Assembly: GCA_002010075.1 (NCBI GenBank)
Contig: MTMG01000017.1
Span: 119,142-168,259 of the forward strand
Source of the DNA: Methanomicrobia archaeon JdFR-19
Lineage (GTDB): Archaea > Halobacteriota > Methanosarcinia > DSM-18856 > Methermicoccaceae
Direction: 5' to 3'
DNA: 49,118 nt
Shown here: piece by piece, positions 16,883 to 24,751 of the stretch
Layout: every line of letters begins with the position of its first letter
Position numbering within the stretch: position 1 is the first letter of the stretch
Translations under genes and position numbers: made by a program
Notes under the pieces: generated by a model
Told to the model about the DNA's origin: nothing
The model's database searches: none
The model's input: only the letters and a program-made list of their open reading frames with translations

Positions 16883-17967
16883 GCTCTCGTCCTCATAATT
16901 CTCGATGAGGTAAAAACACCTGCAAATGTTATGGCAATCGATAGCACAACTGTGATGACGAAGCTGATGAAACTGCCAGAAAATCCACCTTCAGCTCCGG
17001 CCTCTATGGAGGAGAGAAGATAACTGGTTGCACCCCATACAAGAACTCCTGCAGCAAGAACAAAGAACGGATGGGAGATACCACTCCCAATTGATTCGCC
17101 TTTTAGATACTGTTCAAGAAGGTCTCCAAATGTAAAGAACATCGTTGCACCAACATACCACCAAAGTGAGGAGAACACAAATATCAAGAACAATGAGAAG
17201 TATCCGTAGAATATCTCAGCGCTTGTATAATACACCCACAACTTCAACAACCCCTCAACACTTCCTATTACGAACAGAGATATCGAAAGCAGATAGAAAA
17301 CCATCGAGGGACTTCTTCCTCTCAAAGCACGAACTACTCCCTCCCTCAAGTCTCCAACAAAAGTATCCACCCCAAGTCCTCGCAGAAGCACATATGCTCC
17401 AACCACTCCTGCAATAAGCGAGATTGCATATTCAGTTTTACCGAATACCAAGGCAATTGAATACGACAACAGTGCAAGACCAAATGGAATTAAAATAGAG
17501 TTTCTCGTTTTTCTATTTTCAAAGAATTCTTTTAGTAGATAATAGGCACTTTCAAGATTCTGACTTTGCTTAACTACAACTCTTCTAACAGAGTTTATCT
17601 TGAATCTGGAATTCACAATTGGGACTATTTGTTCGTCCTCGGCGCCATCTGACACAAGAACAACATCCCATCCACCGTATCTCTTTCTCAACTCTTCGAG
17701 TTGAGATGCAATCATTTCATCCGAACGGACGCCCACCTGAGAATCGCCAGCAACAATCGCTATCTCTACTTCTCTGTCCTCCTTTACCATGTCATCATAG
17801 AGCTGTATCCCCCCAAAGATGCTGTTTAGATCACTGTCCTCAGGGTCAACACTTCCAAGTTTCATTGCTGCATTGAGACAGTTCTCCCTTCCTATCACTG
17901 GTGTTTTGATGCCAGCTTTTACCCCCAAATCATCATCCCTATCCACACACAGTATCAGAGTCGGCAT
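16879..17967 (-). CDS. DUF373 family membrane protein
   Basis: 362-residue archaeal protein. The N-terminal cytosolic part (LILCVDRDDDLGVKAG, VEIAIVAGDSQVGVRSDEMI, DVVLVSDGAEDEQIVP) has an alpha-beta fold with several acidic residues. The C-terminal 200 residues contain about six membrane segments. Function is unknown. The upstream region is shared with the divergent membrane protein gene at 18032, and the downstream zinc-ribbon gene overlaps by ATGA. Confidence 0.85.
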   Translation of the reverse strand: MPTLILCVDRDDDLGVKAGIKTPVIGRENCLNAAMKLGSVDPEDSDLNSIFGGIQLYDDMVKEDREVEIAIVAGDSQVGVRSDEMIASQLEELRKRYGGWDVVLVSDGAEDEQIVPIVNSRFKINSVRRVVVKQSQNLESAYYLLKEFFENRKTRNSILIPFGLALLSYSIALVFGKTEYAISLIAGVVGAYVLLRGLGVDTFVGDLREGVVRALRGRSPSMVFYLLSISLFVIGSVEGLLKLWVYYTSAEIFYGYFSLFLIFVFSSLWWYVGATMFFTFGDLLEQYLKGESIGSGISHPFFVLAAGVLVWGATSYLLSSIEAGAEGGFSGSFISFVITVVLSIAITFAGVFTSSRIMRTRA

Positions 17968-18031
17968 TCAACCCTTTTTTGTTTTTATTGATATAAAAGC
18001 ATGTTTATATATCCAGTACCCATTGTAATAT

Positions 18032-18775
18032 ATGCTGTTCATAGTAGTTGCCCTATTGCTTATGCATGGTGTAGTTGTTGATACTGCTGAGATTGATGGT
18101 AGCATTTCCCTCTCACACTCAAATATAACCATATCTGCATTTCCGACAAATGATGAACTCACAGATGCACTTCTTCCTGGAGGGAACTCTGTAACAATAT
18201 ACAGATATGCATACCTTACGGTGGAATTTGAAAATCCAGAGGAGATTGTTTTTGTAGGTTTTAATGTGACAGACGTGATTGAAGGGGGAGATGTATTTGA
18301 AGTGTATGTTTCAACGAATGTGTCTGAACTTGGTATTAGAGCGGGGGGATTTGTTGGTGATGTTGGGTGGCATTATGTGGAGATGCCTCTGCTCGAAGGA
18401 GAGAAAATATATCTCAAGTTAATCGGAGTTGGGGAAGGTGGCTCCAGAATAGATGAGATTGCGATTGTTCCAGAAGGGATGGTAAAAACAATTTATTCAA
18501 TAAAAGTGGCTGGAAAGGATGTACCTCTTGGGTACTTCATCTTGGGTTTCATCATATGTATTGTGGGATGTTATGCATTTGAGAGAAGAGGTAAAAGATT
18601 GATGACCGCTTCATTGATATCGTTTTTACTACCTCTCTTGATACATTTCACTGGAATAGAGACGTATCCTCTTGCATATCTGCTCGATGAAAGAATTGCA
18701 GTTTTGGTTTCCTACTTCATATATAGTGTTGTAGTCGGATATGTATATTCTCAAGGAGGAAAAAGATTGCAGTGA
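18032..18775 (+). CDS. Exported/membrane protein with C-terminal helices, unknown function
   Basis: I do not recognise this 247-residue protein. Residues 1-17 are a hydrophobic signal (LFIVVALLLMHGVVV). Residues 20-160 are beta-rich and probably extracellular, with two N-glycosylation-type NxT/S sites. Three membrane helices follow (FILGFIICIVGCYAF, MTASLISFLLPLLIHF, IAVLVSYFIYSVVVGYVY). A TATA box, gtttatatat, lies about 30 nt upstream of the ATG, so the transcript is likely leaderless. It overlaps the converging aldolase gene by 25 bp. The stop is TGA. Confidence 0.6.
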   Translation: MLFIVVALLLMHGVVVDTAEIDGSISLSHSNITISAFPTNDELTDALLPGGNSVTIYRYAYLTVEFENPEEIVFVGFNVTDVIEGGDVFEVYVSTNVSELGIRAGGFVGDVGWHYVEMPLLEGEKIYLKLIGVGEGGSRIDEIAIVPEGMVKTIYSIKVAGKDVPLGYFILGFIICIVGCYAFERRGKRLMTASLISFLLPLLIHFTGIETYPLAYLLDERIAVLVSYFIYSVVVGYVYSQGGKRLQ

Positions 18776-19293
18776 TACCAGAGCTTGCACTCATTCTCAG
18801 CCACAACACACCTCAGGTATGCATCATCGATACTTGAGCCAATGCAAAACAGTCCATGCCCTCTGGCAACCACTGCTGTTGTATCGAATCTCTTGAGAGA
18901 CTGAACAACAGAGTTGGCAAGCGCCCAACTTCCCGCTTTCCCTTCACAAAAAGCTATCTTTTTCAGAAAGATCCTTCCCTCTGTCCTACTTTCTACAAAA
19001 TCTTCTTGGAAAATCATCGAACAGAGGACGCAATAAAATGGATGCACATGAATGACTGATGAGACATCAAACTCTTGATATATTTTGATATGGGTGGGCG
19101 ACTCCGAAGAGGACTCGCTTAAAGGAGGGTTTTGTAGCAACACAAAACTATCATCTTCAAGCTCATCAAGTGGAACGCCACTCTTTGTGATCCAGATCTC
19201 GTCCCCGATTTTGAAACTAATGTTTCCGAAAAAAGAATCAGTATATCCTCTTTCAACAAGTTTTTTCCCAATTTTTTTAGCTTTTTCGAGCAT
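18751..19293 (-). CDS. Class II aldolase/adducin-family protein
   Basis: 180-residue zinc-dependent aldolase of the FucA/RhaD type. Metal ligands appear in VIHVHPFYCVL and ARGHGLFCIG; FFGNISFKIGDEIWITKSG is the substrate-loop region. The family cleaves sugar phosphates to dihydroxyacetone phosphate and an aldehyde, but the substrate here is unknown. It directly follows the MfnE-like gene on the same strand (stop and start adjacent), so co-expression is likely. The stop is TGA. Confidence 0.85.
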   Translation of the reverse strand: MLEKAKKIGKKLVERGYTDSFFGNISFKIGDEIWITKSGVPLDELEDDSFVLLQNPPLSESSSESPTHIKIYQEFDVSSVIHVHPFYCVLCSMIFQEDFVESRTEGRIFLKKIAFCEGKAGSWALANSVVQSLKRFDTTAVVARGHGLFCIGSSIDDAYLRCVVAENECKLWYHCNLFPP

Positions 19294-19905
19294 TCATCTC
19301 CCTCTTATTAACGTGCCTTCAATTTCTCCACTTTTAATCGATTTTACGACTCTTTCAGGGAAATTTCCATTAACTACAATACAATCCATTTTTTTATGGA
19401 TGAGAAAATGAGGAAGATTATCATCTATACAAGTTTTTCGAGATAAAAGAGTTGATGCATCTACGACTCTCATAAGCTTCCCATCAACAAACACACCATC
19501 GACATCAGTCACCTTGTAAAGTCTTGCGTTCCACTTATGGGCAATGATAGCGGAAATTGTGTCTGATGTTGTTGCCCAGCTCTGATCTGGTAGTTCTATA
19601 TCCCCTCTGCTCAAGAATTCATATGGTAAAAGAACGAACAGTCCATCAAATCTCGGAGTTTTTGTTGTTTTCAACCCACCTACGTCCGAGAGAAAATATC
19701 CATATTGCTCCATTGCAGCTACTGCCATCCAGTGTGAAATAGACGGAGAAAGGAGAAACTTGGAGTCGATAAGCCTGACAACATCTGCGAAAATACCTCC
19801 ACCCGGAACAATTAACGCCCTCACTCTTGCATCTCTCAAAGCGTTGATGATAGGGGGTACTTGTGTCATCAAACTCCCCCCTATCTTTATGACATGTCTC
19901 TCCAC
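19294..19905 (-). CDS. mfnE: Amino-acid-kinase-family protein, probably MfnE (methanofuran pathway)
   Basis: The 203-residue protein has the amino acid kinase fold: VIKIGGSLM at the start, VPGGGIFADVVRLID, the central HWMAVAAMEQYGYFL and YKVTDVDGVFVDG. This small archaeal branch contains MfnE, which phosphorylates 5-(aminomethyl)-3-furanmethanol phosphate in methanofuran synthesis. The adjacent MptD gene, for tetrahydromethanopterin, supports a C1-cofactor role. Assignment to MfnE rather than another kinase of the family is inference. The stop is TGA. Confidence 0.7.
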   Translation of the reverse strand: MERHVIKIGGSLMTQVPPIINALRDARVRALIVPGGGIFADVVRLIDSKFLLSPSISHWMAVAAMEQYGYFLSDVGGLKTTKTPRFDGLFVLLPYEFLSRGDIELPDQSWATTSDTISAIIAHKWNARLYKVTDVDGVFVDGKLMRVVDASTLLSRKTCIDDNLPHFLIHKKMDCIVVNGNFPERVVKSIKSGEIEGTLIRGR

Positions 19906-19906
19906 C

Positions 19907-20239
19907 TCATTCCTCCAGTCTCATGAGTGGATATCCTGTTTCATCTGTCTCCAGCAAAGCTCTTACAGTTTCCCCTTCCACCTCAACAGACACCTCAACA
20001 TAGAGCATTTTCCCTTCAAGCTCACAATAGCCGAATCTATTCTCACTTTTTTTTATCATATCCTTGTTTATAGATACATGCACCTTCTTAACAAATGGCT
20101 GTGATAACACGCTACGCTCAATCACCCTTTCGAGCAGTTCAACGCTCTCCAAACTAACTGGAGTGCCTACAAACTGGTGATACAGTGCCCCCAGCTTTAT
20201 CCCTGCTTCGAATATTGCTACTTCTCTCGATGTCGGCAT
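19907..20239 (-). CDS. mptD: Dihydroneopterin aldolase, archaeal type (MptD family)
   Basis: Small archaeal aldolase (110 residues from the ATG at 20239) in tetrahydromethanopterin synthesis, releasing 6-hydroxymethyl-7,8-dihydropterin. Family text: SREVAIFEAGIKLGALYHQF, ESVELLERVIERSV and FGYCELEGKMLYVEV. A longer frame upstream exists but overlaps MC1 and lacks family similarity, so the start MPTSREV is preferred. It lies 11 nt downstream of MC1 and 1 nt before mfnE. The stop is TGA. Confidence 0.85.
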   Translation of the reverse strand: MPTSREVAIFEAGIKLGALYHQFVGTPVSLESVELLERVIERSVLSQPFVKKVHVSINKDMIKKSENRFGYCELEGKMLYVEVSVEVEGETVRALLETDETGYPLMRLEE

Positions 20240-20250
20240 AAAAATAAAAA

Positions 20251-20541
20251 TTAAAGTTTTTCGAGAGTTTCTATACCTATCTTTCTCACATGAGCTTTCT
20301 TTATCTTTGATGGCATCCATGCAGGTCTGTTCGCTGGTGCGTCCACGACCTCAACCCATCCTTCAAAAACATGAACCTTCTTAGTACCCTTTTCCCTCAA
20401 TCTTATGGTCACTGGATTGTCCTTTGTCCCCCCAAGCCTCCTTGCTGCCTTGAGAGCTGCTTGCCTTGGTTGTCTTCCGGTAAATACCCCAACTTCTTCA
20501 CCATTTTCATTCCTTAAAGCAAAGTTCTTTTTCTCAGCCAT
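20251..20541 (-). CDS. Non-histone chromosomal protein MC1
   Basis: 96-residue DNA-bending protein known from Methanosarcinales and halophiles. NFALRNENGEEVGVFTGRQP, QAALKAARRLGG and VHVFEGWVEVVDAP are characteristic, with many Lys and Arg. The start MAEKKNF at 20541 is preferred over the longer frame from 20559. The presence of both MC1 and Alba is a taxonomic hint toward methanogen-related Euryarchaeota. The stop is TAA. Confidence 0.92.
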   Translation of the reverse strand: MAEKKNFALRNENGEEVGVFTGRQPRQAALKAARRLGGTKDNPVTIRLREKGTKKVHVFEGWVEVVDAPANRPAWMPSKIKKAHVRKIGIETLEKL

Positions 20542-20668
20542 ATTCCATACCTCATCCAATTTTAACGAGAGAGGGTATGGCGCTCTTATTTATTAATCTA
20601 ACGGATAAAGAGCACGAGGGGACTTCAAAAAATGGATGTGAAATTATCTCTGGAAAACTATTCATAAT

Positions 20669-20738
20669 GCGGCTGCCGGGATTCGAACCCGGGTTACAGG
20701 CTTGGGGGGCCTGTGTCCTGCCACTGGACTACAGCCGC
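20669..20738 (-). tRNA. tRNA-Gly (anticodon CCC)
   Basis: The 70-nt cloverleaf is complete: acceptor GCGGCTG/CAGCCGC, D stem GTCC/GGAC, anticodon stem CAGGC/GCCTG with loop CCCCCAA, variable TAAC, T stem CCGGG/CCCGG with TTCGAAT loop. CCA is not encoded. The anticodon is CCC. Position 33, normally U, is C. Bases -9 to 41 belong to a 50-bp repeat that bounds the integrated element, so the sequence upstream of the gene is now element-derived. Confidence 0.93.
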
Positions 20739-20882
20739 CTGTGGGTCTCCCGCTATCGGTTTTAACACATCTCTTATGAGTGCCGAGAGGTTAATATACT
20801 TTGCCTTTATCCTCTCAAGCACATCTTTATCCAGATAAACGGTCGTCCGCACTCGTTTTTTGTTGTGGATGTGAGATGACAT
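20694..20882 (-). pseudogene. N-terminal fragment of a split integrase-like gene (ribbon-helix-helix)
   Basis: A 62-codon frame beginning RVRTTVYLDKDVLERIKAKY and NLSALIRDVLKP, which is a ribbon-helix-helix DNA-binding module. It then runs into the attachment repeat, translated DPQAAVVQWQDTGPPSL, and stops in the tRNA. The right-hand repeat is translated in the same frame and continues into a recombinase core-binding domain. Joined across the repeat in the circular form, the two pieces make one gene, as in SSV-type integrases that are cut by their own integration. Confidence 0.6.
20698..20747. repeat. Attachment site, left copy
   Basis: Fifty bases identical to 30596-30645. It covers the anticodon arm, D arm and 5' acceptor strand of tRNA-Gly plus 9 bp upstream of the tRNA. 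Bases on either side differ between copies, which defines the ends. Confidence 0.92.
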
Positions 20883-20986
20883 AATTTATATAATTTATGT
20901 TATTTTATATTAGGGTTATTTTAGTGAGATTTGAAAGATAAGATATGATTGGAAATTATTATAGAGCTTAAAGATGACCTGCAAAT

Positions 20987-21478
20987 ATGCTATATGAAAG
21001 TTTAATCCTCTCGATAATCGCAATTGTTATTGCAGCAATCTCTCTTGTTGTTACTCTTTACCTTAATTTCTGGAGCAAACCAAAACTTGAAATTCGCAAG
21101 ACTGACACATATCACGATGGGGCAATAGTTGTTGTGTTCAACTCAGGACACAAGACTGCGGTTATTACTGATTTTGAATATGTCTATCTGAAGAACAATG
21201 AAGTGAAAGAGGCTTATGTAGAAGCCCCAGATGTGAGGTGTGGGCATGCTATTGGAGAAGACCCACGAAGGAAAGAAAGTCTGGGTATATTCAAGGCATG
21301 TGCGATAGAGCCCCAAGAAGCCCAGTTTTAGAAAATCCGTTTGATAGACGCAGAGAAAAATAGGAAAATAATAATTCGACTTGGATACCATCGGAAAAAG
21401 GGACAGAAGATATACATCTACTCAGACCCAGTTTATGTTGATAATGAGGGACATGTTCAAGTGGTAAAGGGTGGTTAA
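20987..21478 (+). CDS. Membrane-anchored protein of the element, with in-frame TAG
   Basis: Unrecognised 163-codon gene. Residues 5-30 are one membrane helix (ILSIIAIVIAAISLVVTLYL); the rest is a beta-rich soluble domain (LEIRKTDTYHDGAIVVVFNS). At codon 115 (21329-21331) there is a TAG after QEAQF; the same frame then codes KIRLIDAEKNRKIIIRLGY and a plausible basic strand-rich ending, up to TAA. The mobile element therefore seems to use the same code as the chromosome. An AT-rich promoter lies at 20883-20960. Confidence 0.65.
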
Positions 21479-21558
21479 TGGCATAGATACACAACTATAT
21501 TATCATCTGTTTCATTTGCTATATTTTTTAAGTCTATGTTTGAAAGATGACTTTATAT

Positions 21559-21876
21559 TTACTTCCTATAGCCAGCATTTTGCAAATTTTCATGTATTTC
21601 TTCCCATTCTGGGAAGTAAACATAAAGCAAAGTCTTAAATGTCCTGCTATGATTTGGTATGATCAAATGGAGAAGTTCATGGACAATAACATACTCAGCA
21701 TATTTTAATGGCAATTTCATCACTTCTTTATTAAGCGTGAGTATGCCTCTTGTAGAGCAAGAGCCCCATTTGTTTTTCATCTTTCTTATCTGAACTCGTC
21801 TAAGATTTATCTTCAATTCATTTTGCCATTTCTCACATAGCTTTAGTATGTCCCCTCGTGTTAAAGTGTCACTCAT
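21559..21876 (-). CDS. YgjP-type zinc metallopeptidase in the R-M operon
   Basis: 105 residues with the zinc-peptidase motif HELLH at 66-70 and third ligand His76 in NHSRTF, preceded by the family pattern KNKWGSCSTRGILTLNKEVM. This short form corresponds to the C-terminal core of YgjP (about 230 residues) and is often found at the end of type I R-M operons. Its start overlaps hsdR by 8 bp, so it belongs to the same transcript. The substrate is unknown. The stop is TAA. Confidence 0.85.
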   Translation of the reverse strand: MSDTLTRGDILKLCEKWQNELKINLRRVQIRKMKNKWGSCSTRGILTLNKEVMKLPLKYAEYVIVHELLHLIIPNHSRTFKTLLYVYFPEWEEIHENLQNAGYRK

Positions 21877-24751
21877 ATACTCTGCCCCTCATGATTTTAT
21901 CAATTCCTAACAATTCATTAACCAATGTCACAAGGTCTCCTTTGTAATTTAAGAGTGTCTTGTATAGTTCTATACGTAATTCTCTTTCAATTTTTTCATT
22001 AAACAACCAGTCTTCTTTCTTCCCAATTATTTCTTGAATAACCTTAGATTTGCTTTTGGGATCATTAATTTTGTGTTTCCTCAGTATCCAGAAATAACTA
22101 AACTCTTCTTTGCTTAATCCAGATTTTTTCTGTTCTTCTTCAGCTTCTGCTATATCTTTTGCTATCCTTGTGAGCTCTTCAAGAGCAGATTCTACACTTC
22201 TCTGCCTTTCCCTTAACTCTGAAATTATTCTCTCAACTTTTTCAGCAATTGAAACAAGATAGGGACTTTCCATCTTTCTTTCTTCAATGTGTAGCATTAC
22301 ACTTCTGTAAAGACTTGCAATCTTTACCCTTTCTGAAATCTTGTCAGCTTTGATAGTATCTGCTATATCCTTGTTTATCTCGTATAGAGGAAGATTATCC
22401 GCTATTTGCGAAAGCTCGACATTTTCTCTTATTAAATCTTCGGTTTTCCTCAAAATATCTCTTCTTATTTTCTTTTTCTCAACCTCTGTGTCATATGTTT
22501 GATAAATTATTTCATAGACTTGTACAAGTAATTTGTATTTTTCAATATAGTCTCTTAAAAATTCGTCTGGGGATAAAATTTCGTAGATTTCCTGAATTTG
22601 TTTGAAAATTTTTATGAAAATCTTTCTTTTTTCTTCCTCAAAGAAATAATCAATTATGTTTTGAATCCTCTTTTCATCATTTAAATTAATTTCTTCCAAG
22701 ATGTTATCAGCCTCTTTTATCAACTCTCTAAATTTTTCCCTTAATTTTTCAAAATCAATAAGACCCACCTCTACATCTCTTGAGTAAAACGCCAATGCTC
22801 GCTGAAGATTTTCAAAAATTCCTATGTAATCTAATATTAACCCGCAAGTCTTCCTTGAATAAGGTCTGTTTACCCTAGCAATTGCTTGTAACAAAGTGTG
22901 GTCTTTTAACGGTTTATCAAGATACATTACATAGAGAATAGGGGCATCGTATCCTGTAAGAAGTTTCTCGGTAACGATTAATATCTTTGGCAGTTTTTCA
23001 GAAGATTTAAAATCTTTTCTTATCCTTTTTTCTTCCTCATCAGAAATGTGGTATTTTTTGAGCAATTCACCGTCTTTGTAATCTGGGGTATATACAACTT
23101 TTGTGTATTCTTGAGGAAGATATTTGTCTATTGCTTCCTTATAGAGAGCACAAGCTTCTCTATCAATAGCGACTATAAAAGCCTTAAATCCAAGCGGCTC
23201 AATGAATTTTCTGTAGTGTTCTGCTATGTGTCTCGCTATCTTGTCTATTCTGTCTTTTGCTTTTAAAATTGCCTTTAATTTCTCTGCTCTTTCTATGATT
23301 TTGTTTATCCCTTCAATGCTGGCTATTCCCTCTTCTTCAACAACCCTAAAAAATTCCTCCTCGAGTGTTTCCTTGTCGACGTGAAGCTCAGTTTTTGCAA
23401 GTGTATAATACAAGGGAACGGTAGTCCCGTCTTCAATTGACTCATCTATTGTGTACTTATCTAGATAAGGCTCTTCTGGGGGATAACCAAATGCCACAAA
23501 TGTCCCCCTACCAACATTTGTTCTATCAACAGGTGTGCCTGTAAAACCAAAGTAAAAGGCATTTGGTAATGCACCGCGCATATAATTCCCCAAGTTCCCC
23601 TCTTGACTCCTATGGGCTTCATCAACAAGCACAATTATATTTTCTCTCTCATTCACATGCTTTGGAATATCTTCAAATTTGTGGATAGTTGTGATGATTA
23701 ACCCACCATAATTGCTCTCAAGTAATTCTTTTAAATGATTCTTACTCTCTGCCCTGACAATATTTGGAAAACCATAAGCTTGGAAATTCTGATATATTTG
23801 AGATTCTATTTCAAGCCTATCCACAACAACTAAAATTGTTGGATTTTCAATTTCTGGAATTTTTCTAAGTTCATCTGCTGCAACTATCATCGTTAGTGTT
23901 TTATAAGCTCCCTGAGTATGCCAGATCAAACCTTTCTTCTTTCTCTTTTCTAAAACCCTCTTTATTATCTTTGCAATCGTTCTTCTTTGGTGTTGCTTTA
24001 AAATGTATTTCTGAAGCTCTTCATCTATTATCATGAAAATTATATAGCTCTGGATTGTTCTGATAACTTCCTCTTTGTCAAAAAATGTCTTTATTATCTT
24101 CTCAAAGTTAAAACCATTTTCAACTTTCCATCTGTAAAATGTTTTACTTTCGTACTTCCATGTTGGACCATATAAAAGTTTTATTCCCTCTGAAACTGCA
24201 TAAAGCTGAAGGTATTTGAAAAGCTCTGGCAAGGTATTGTTGTATATTTCAACCTGCTCAAATGCCTCTTCCTCTGCCTCATATATCGTGGGACTTTTAA
24301 GTTCAAAATCAATAATTGGAATTCCATTTATGAAAAGAACGATGTCTAATCTTCTCTTTTCTCTGTCTTCAAACCAAAATTCTTTTGTAAATGCAAAATG
24401 ATTATTTTCTAGATTTTCAAAATCAATAATCCTGAAATTTCTTTCTCTTCTTTCCTTCTCAACATAAACAGTTTTCTTTCCCCTCAAATATTCTAAAAAC
24501 TCCTCATTACCTTTAAATGTTGGAGGTATAAGTCTCAATCTTCTTATAACATCTCTAACATTCTCGTCCGTTATTATTCCTTTGTTGAGTTCTTTTAACT
24601 TATTTTCAAGAATTTCAAGGATGAAAGCCTCTTTTATATCAAATCCCCGCTTTTGATTTATATCCTGAGGTGGAATGTATTCCCAGCCTATTGCCTGAAG
24701 GTAGTTTATTACTTTATCCTGAACATCCCTTCTCTCTGTTATTAGTTTCAT
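21869..24751 (-). CDS. hsdR: Type I restriction enzyme motor/nuclease subunit HsdR
   Basis: 960-residue restriction subunit that translocates and cuts unmodified DNA. The nuclease site is RRLDIVLF...DFELKSP (Asp136, Glu150, Lys152). The helicase part has DEAH at 377-380 and YFGFTGTP. The Walker A segment reads HTQGAYKT (278-285), so Tyr283 occupies the place of the usual glycine of GSGKT. Remaining motifs such as EKLLTGYDAP and QAIARVNRP are intact. The ATG overlaps the hsdS stop (ATGA). The stop is TGA. Confidence 0.95.
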   Translation of the reverse strand: MKLITERRDVQDKVINYLQAIGWEYIPPQDINQKRGFDIKEAFILEILENKLKELNKGIITDENVRDVIRRLRLIPPTFKGNEEFLEYLRGKKTVYVEKERRERNFRIIDFENLENNHFAFTKEFWFEDREKRRLDIVLFINGIPIIDFELKSPTIYEAEEEAFEQVEIYNNTLPELFKYLQLYAVSEGIKLLYGPTWKYESKTFYRWKVENGFNFEKIIKTFFDKEEVIRTIQSYIIFMIIDEELQKYILKQHQRRTIAKIIKRVLEKRKKKGLIWHTQGAYKTLTMIVAADELRKIPEIENPTILVVVDRLEIESQIYQNFQAYGFPNIVRAESKNHLKELLESNYGGLIITTIHKFEDIPKHVNERENIIVLVDEAHRSQEGNLGNYMRGALPNAFYFGFTGTPVDRTNVGRGTFVAFGYPPEEPYLDKYTIDESIEDGTTVPLYYTLAKTELHVDKETLEEEFFRVVEEEGIASIEGINKIIERAEKLKAILKAKDRIDKIARHIAEHYRKFIEPLGFKAFIVAIDREACALYKEAIDKYLPQEYTKVVYTPDYKDGELLKKYHISDEEEKRIRKDFKSSEKLPKILIVTEKLLTGYDAPILYVMYLDKPLKDHTLLQAIARVNRPYSRKTCGLILDYIGIFENLQRALAFYSRDVEVGLIDFEKLREKFRELIKEADNILEEINLNDEKRIQNIIDYFFEEEKRKIFIKIFKQIQEIYEILSPDEFLRDYIEKYKLLVQVYEIIYQTYDTEVEKKKIRRDILRKTEDLIRENVELSQIADNLPLYEINKDIADTIKADKISERVKIASLYRSVMLHIEERKMESPYLVSIAEKVERIISELRERQRSVESALEELTRIAKDIAEAEEEQKKSGLSKEEFSYFWILRKHKINDPKSKSKVIQEIIGKKEDWLFNEKIERELRIELYKTLLNYKGDLVTLVNELLGIDKIMRGRVYE

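Noticed and set aside
20694-20882. Ribbon-helix-helix ORF as an independent antitoxin
   Set aside because: It runs through the tRNA/att repeat and stops in it, and the frame matches the right-end integrase fragment; a split integrase explains it better. An independent RHH gene cannot be fully excluded.
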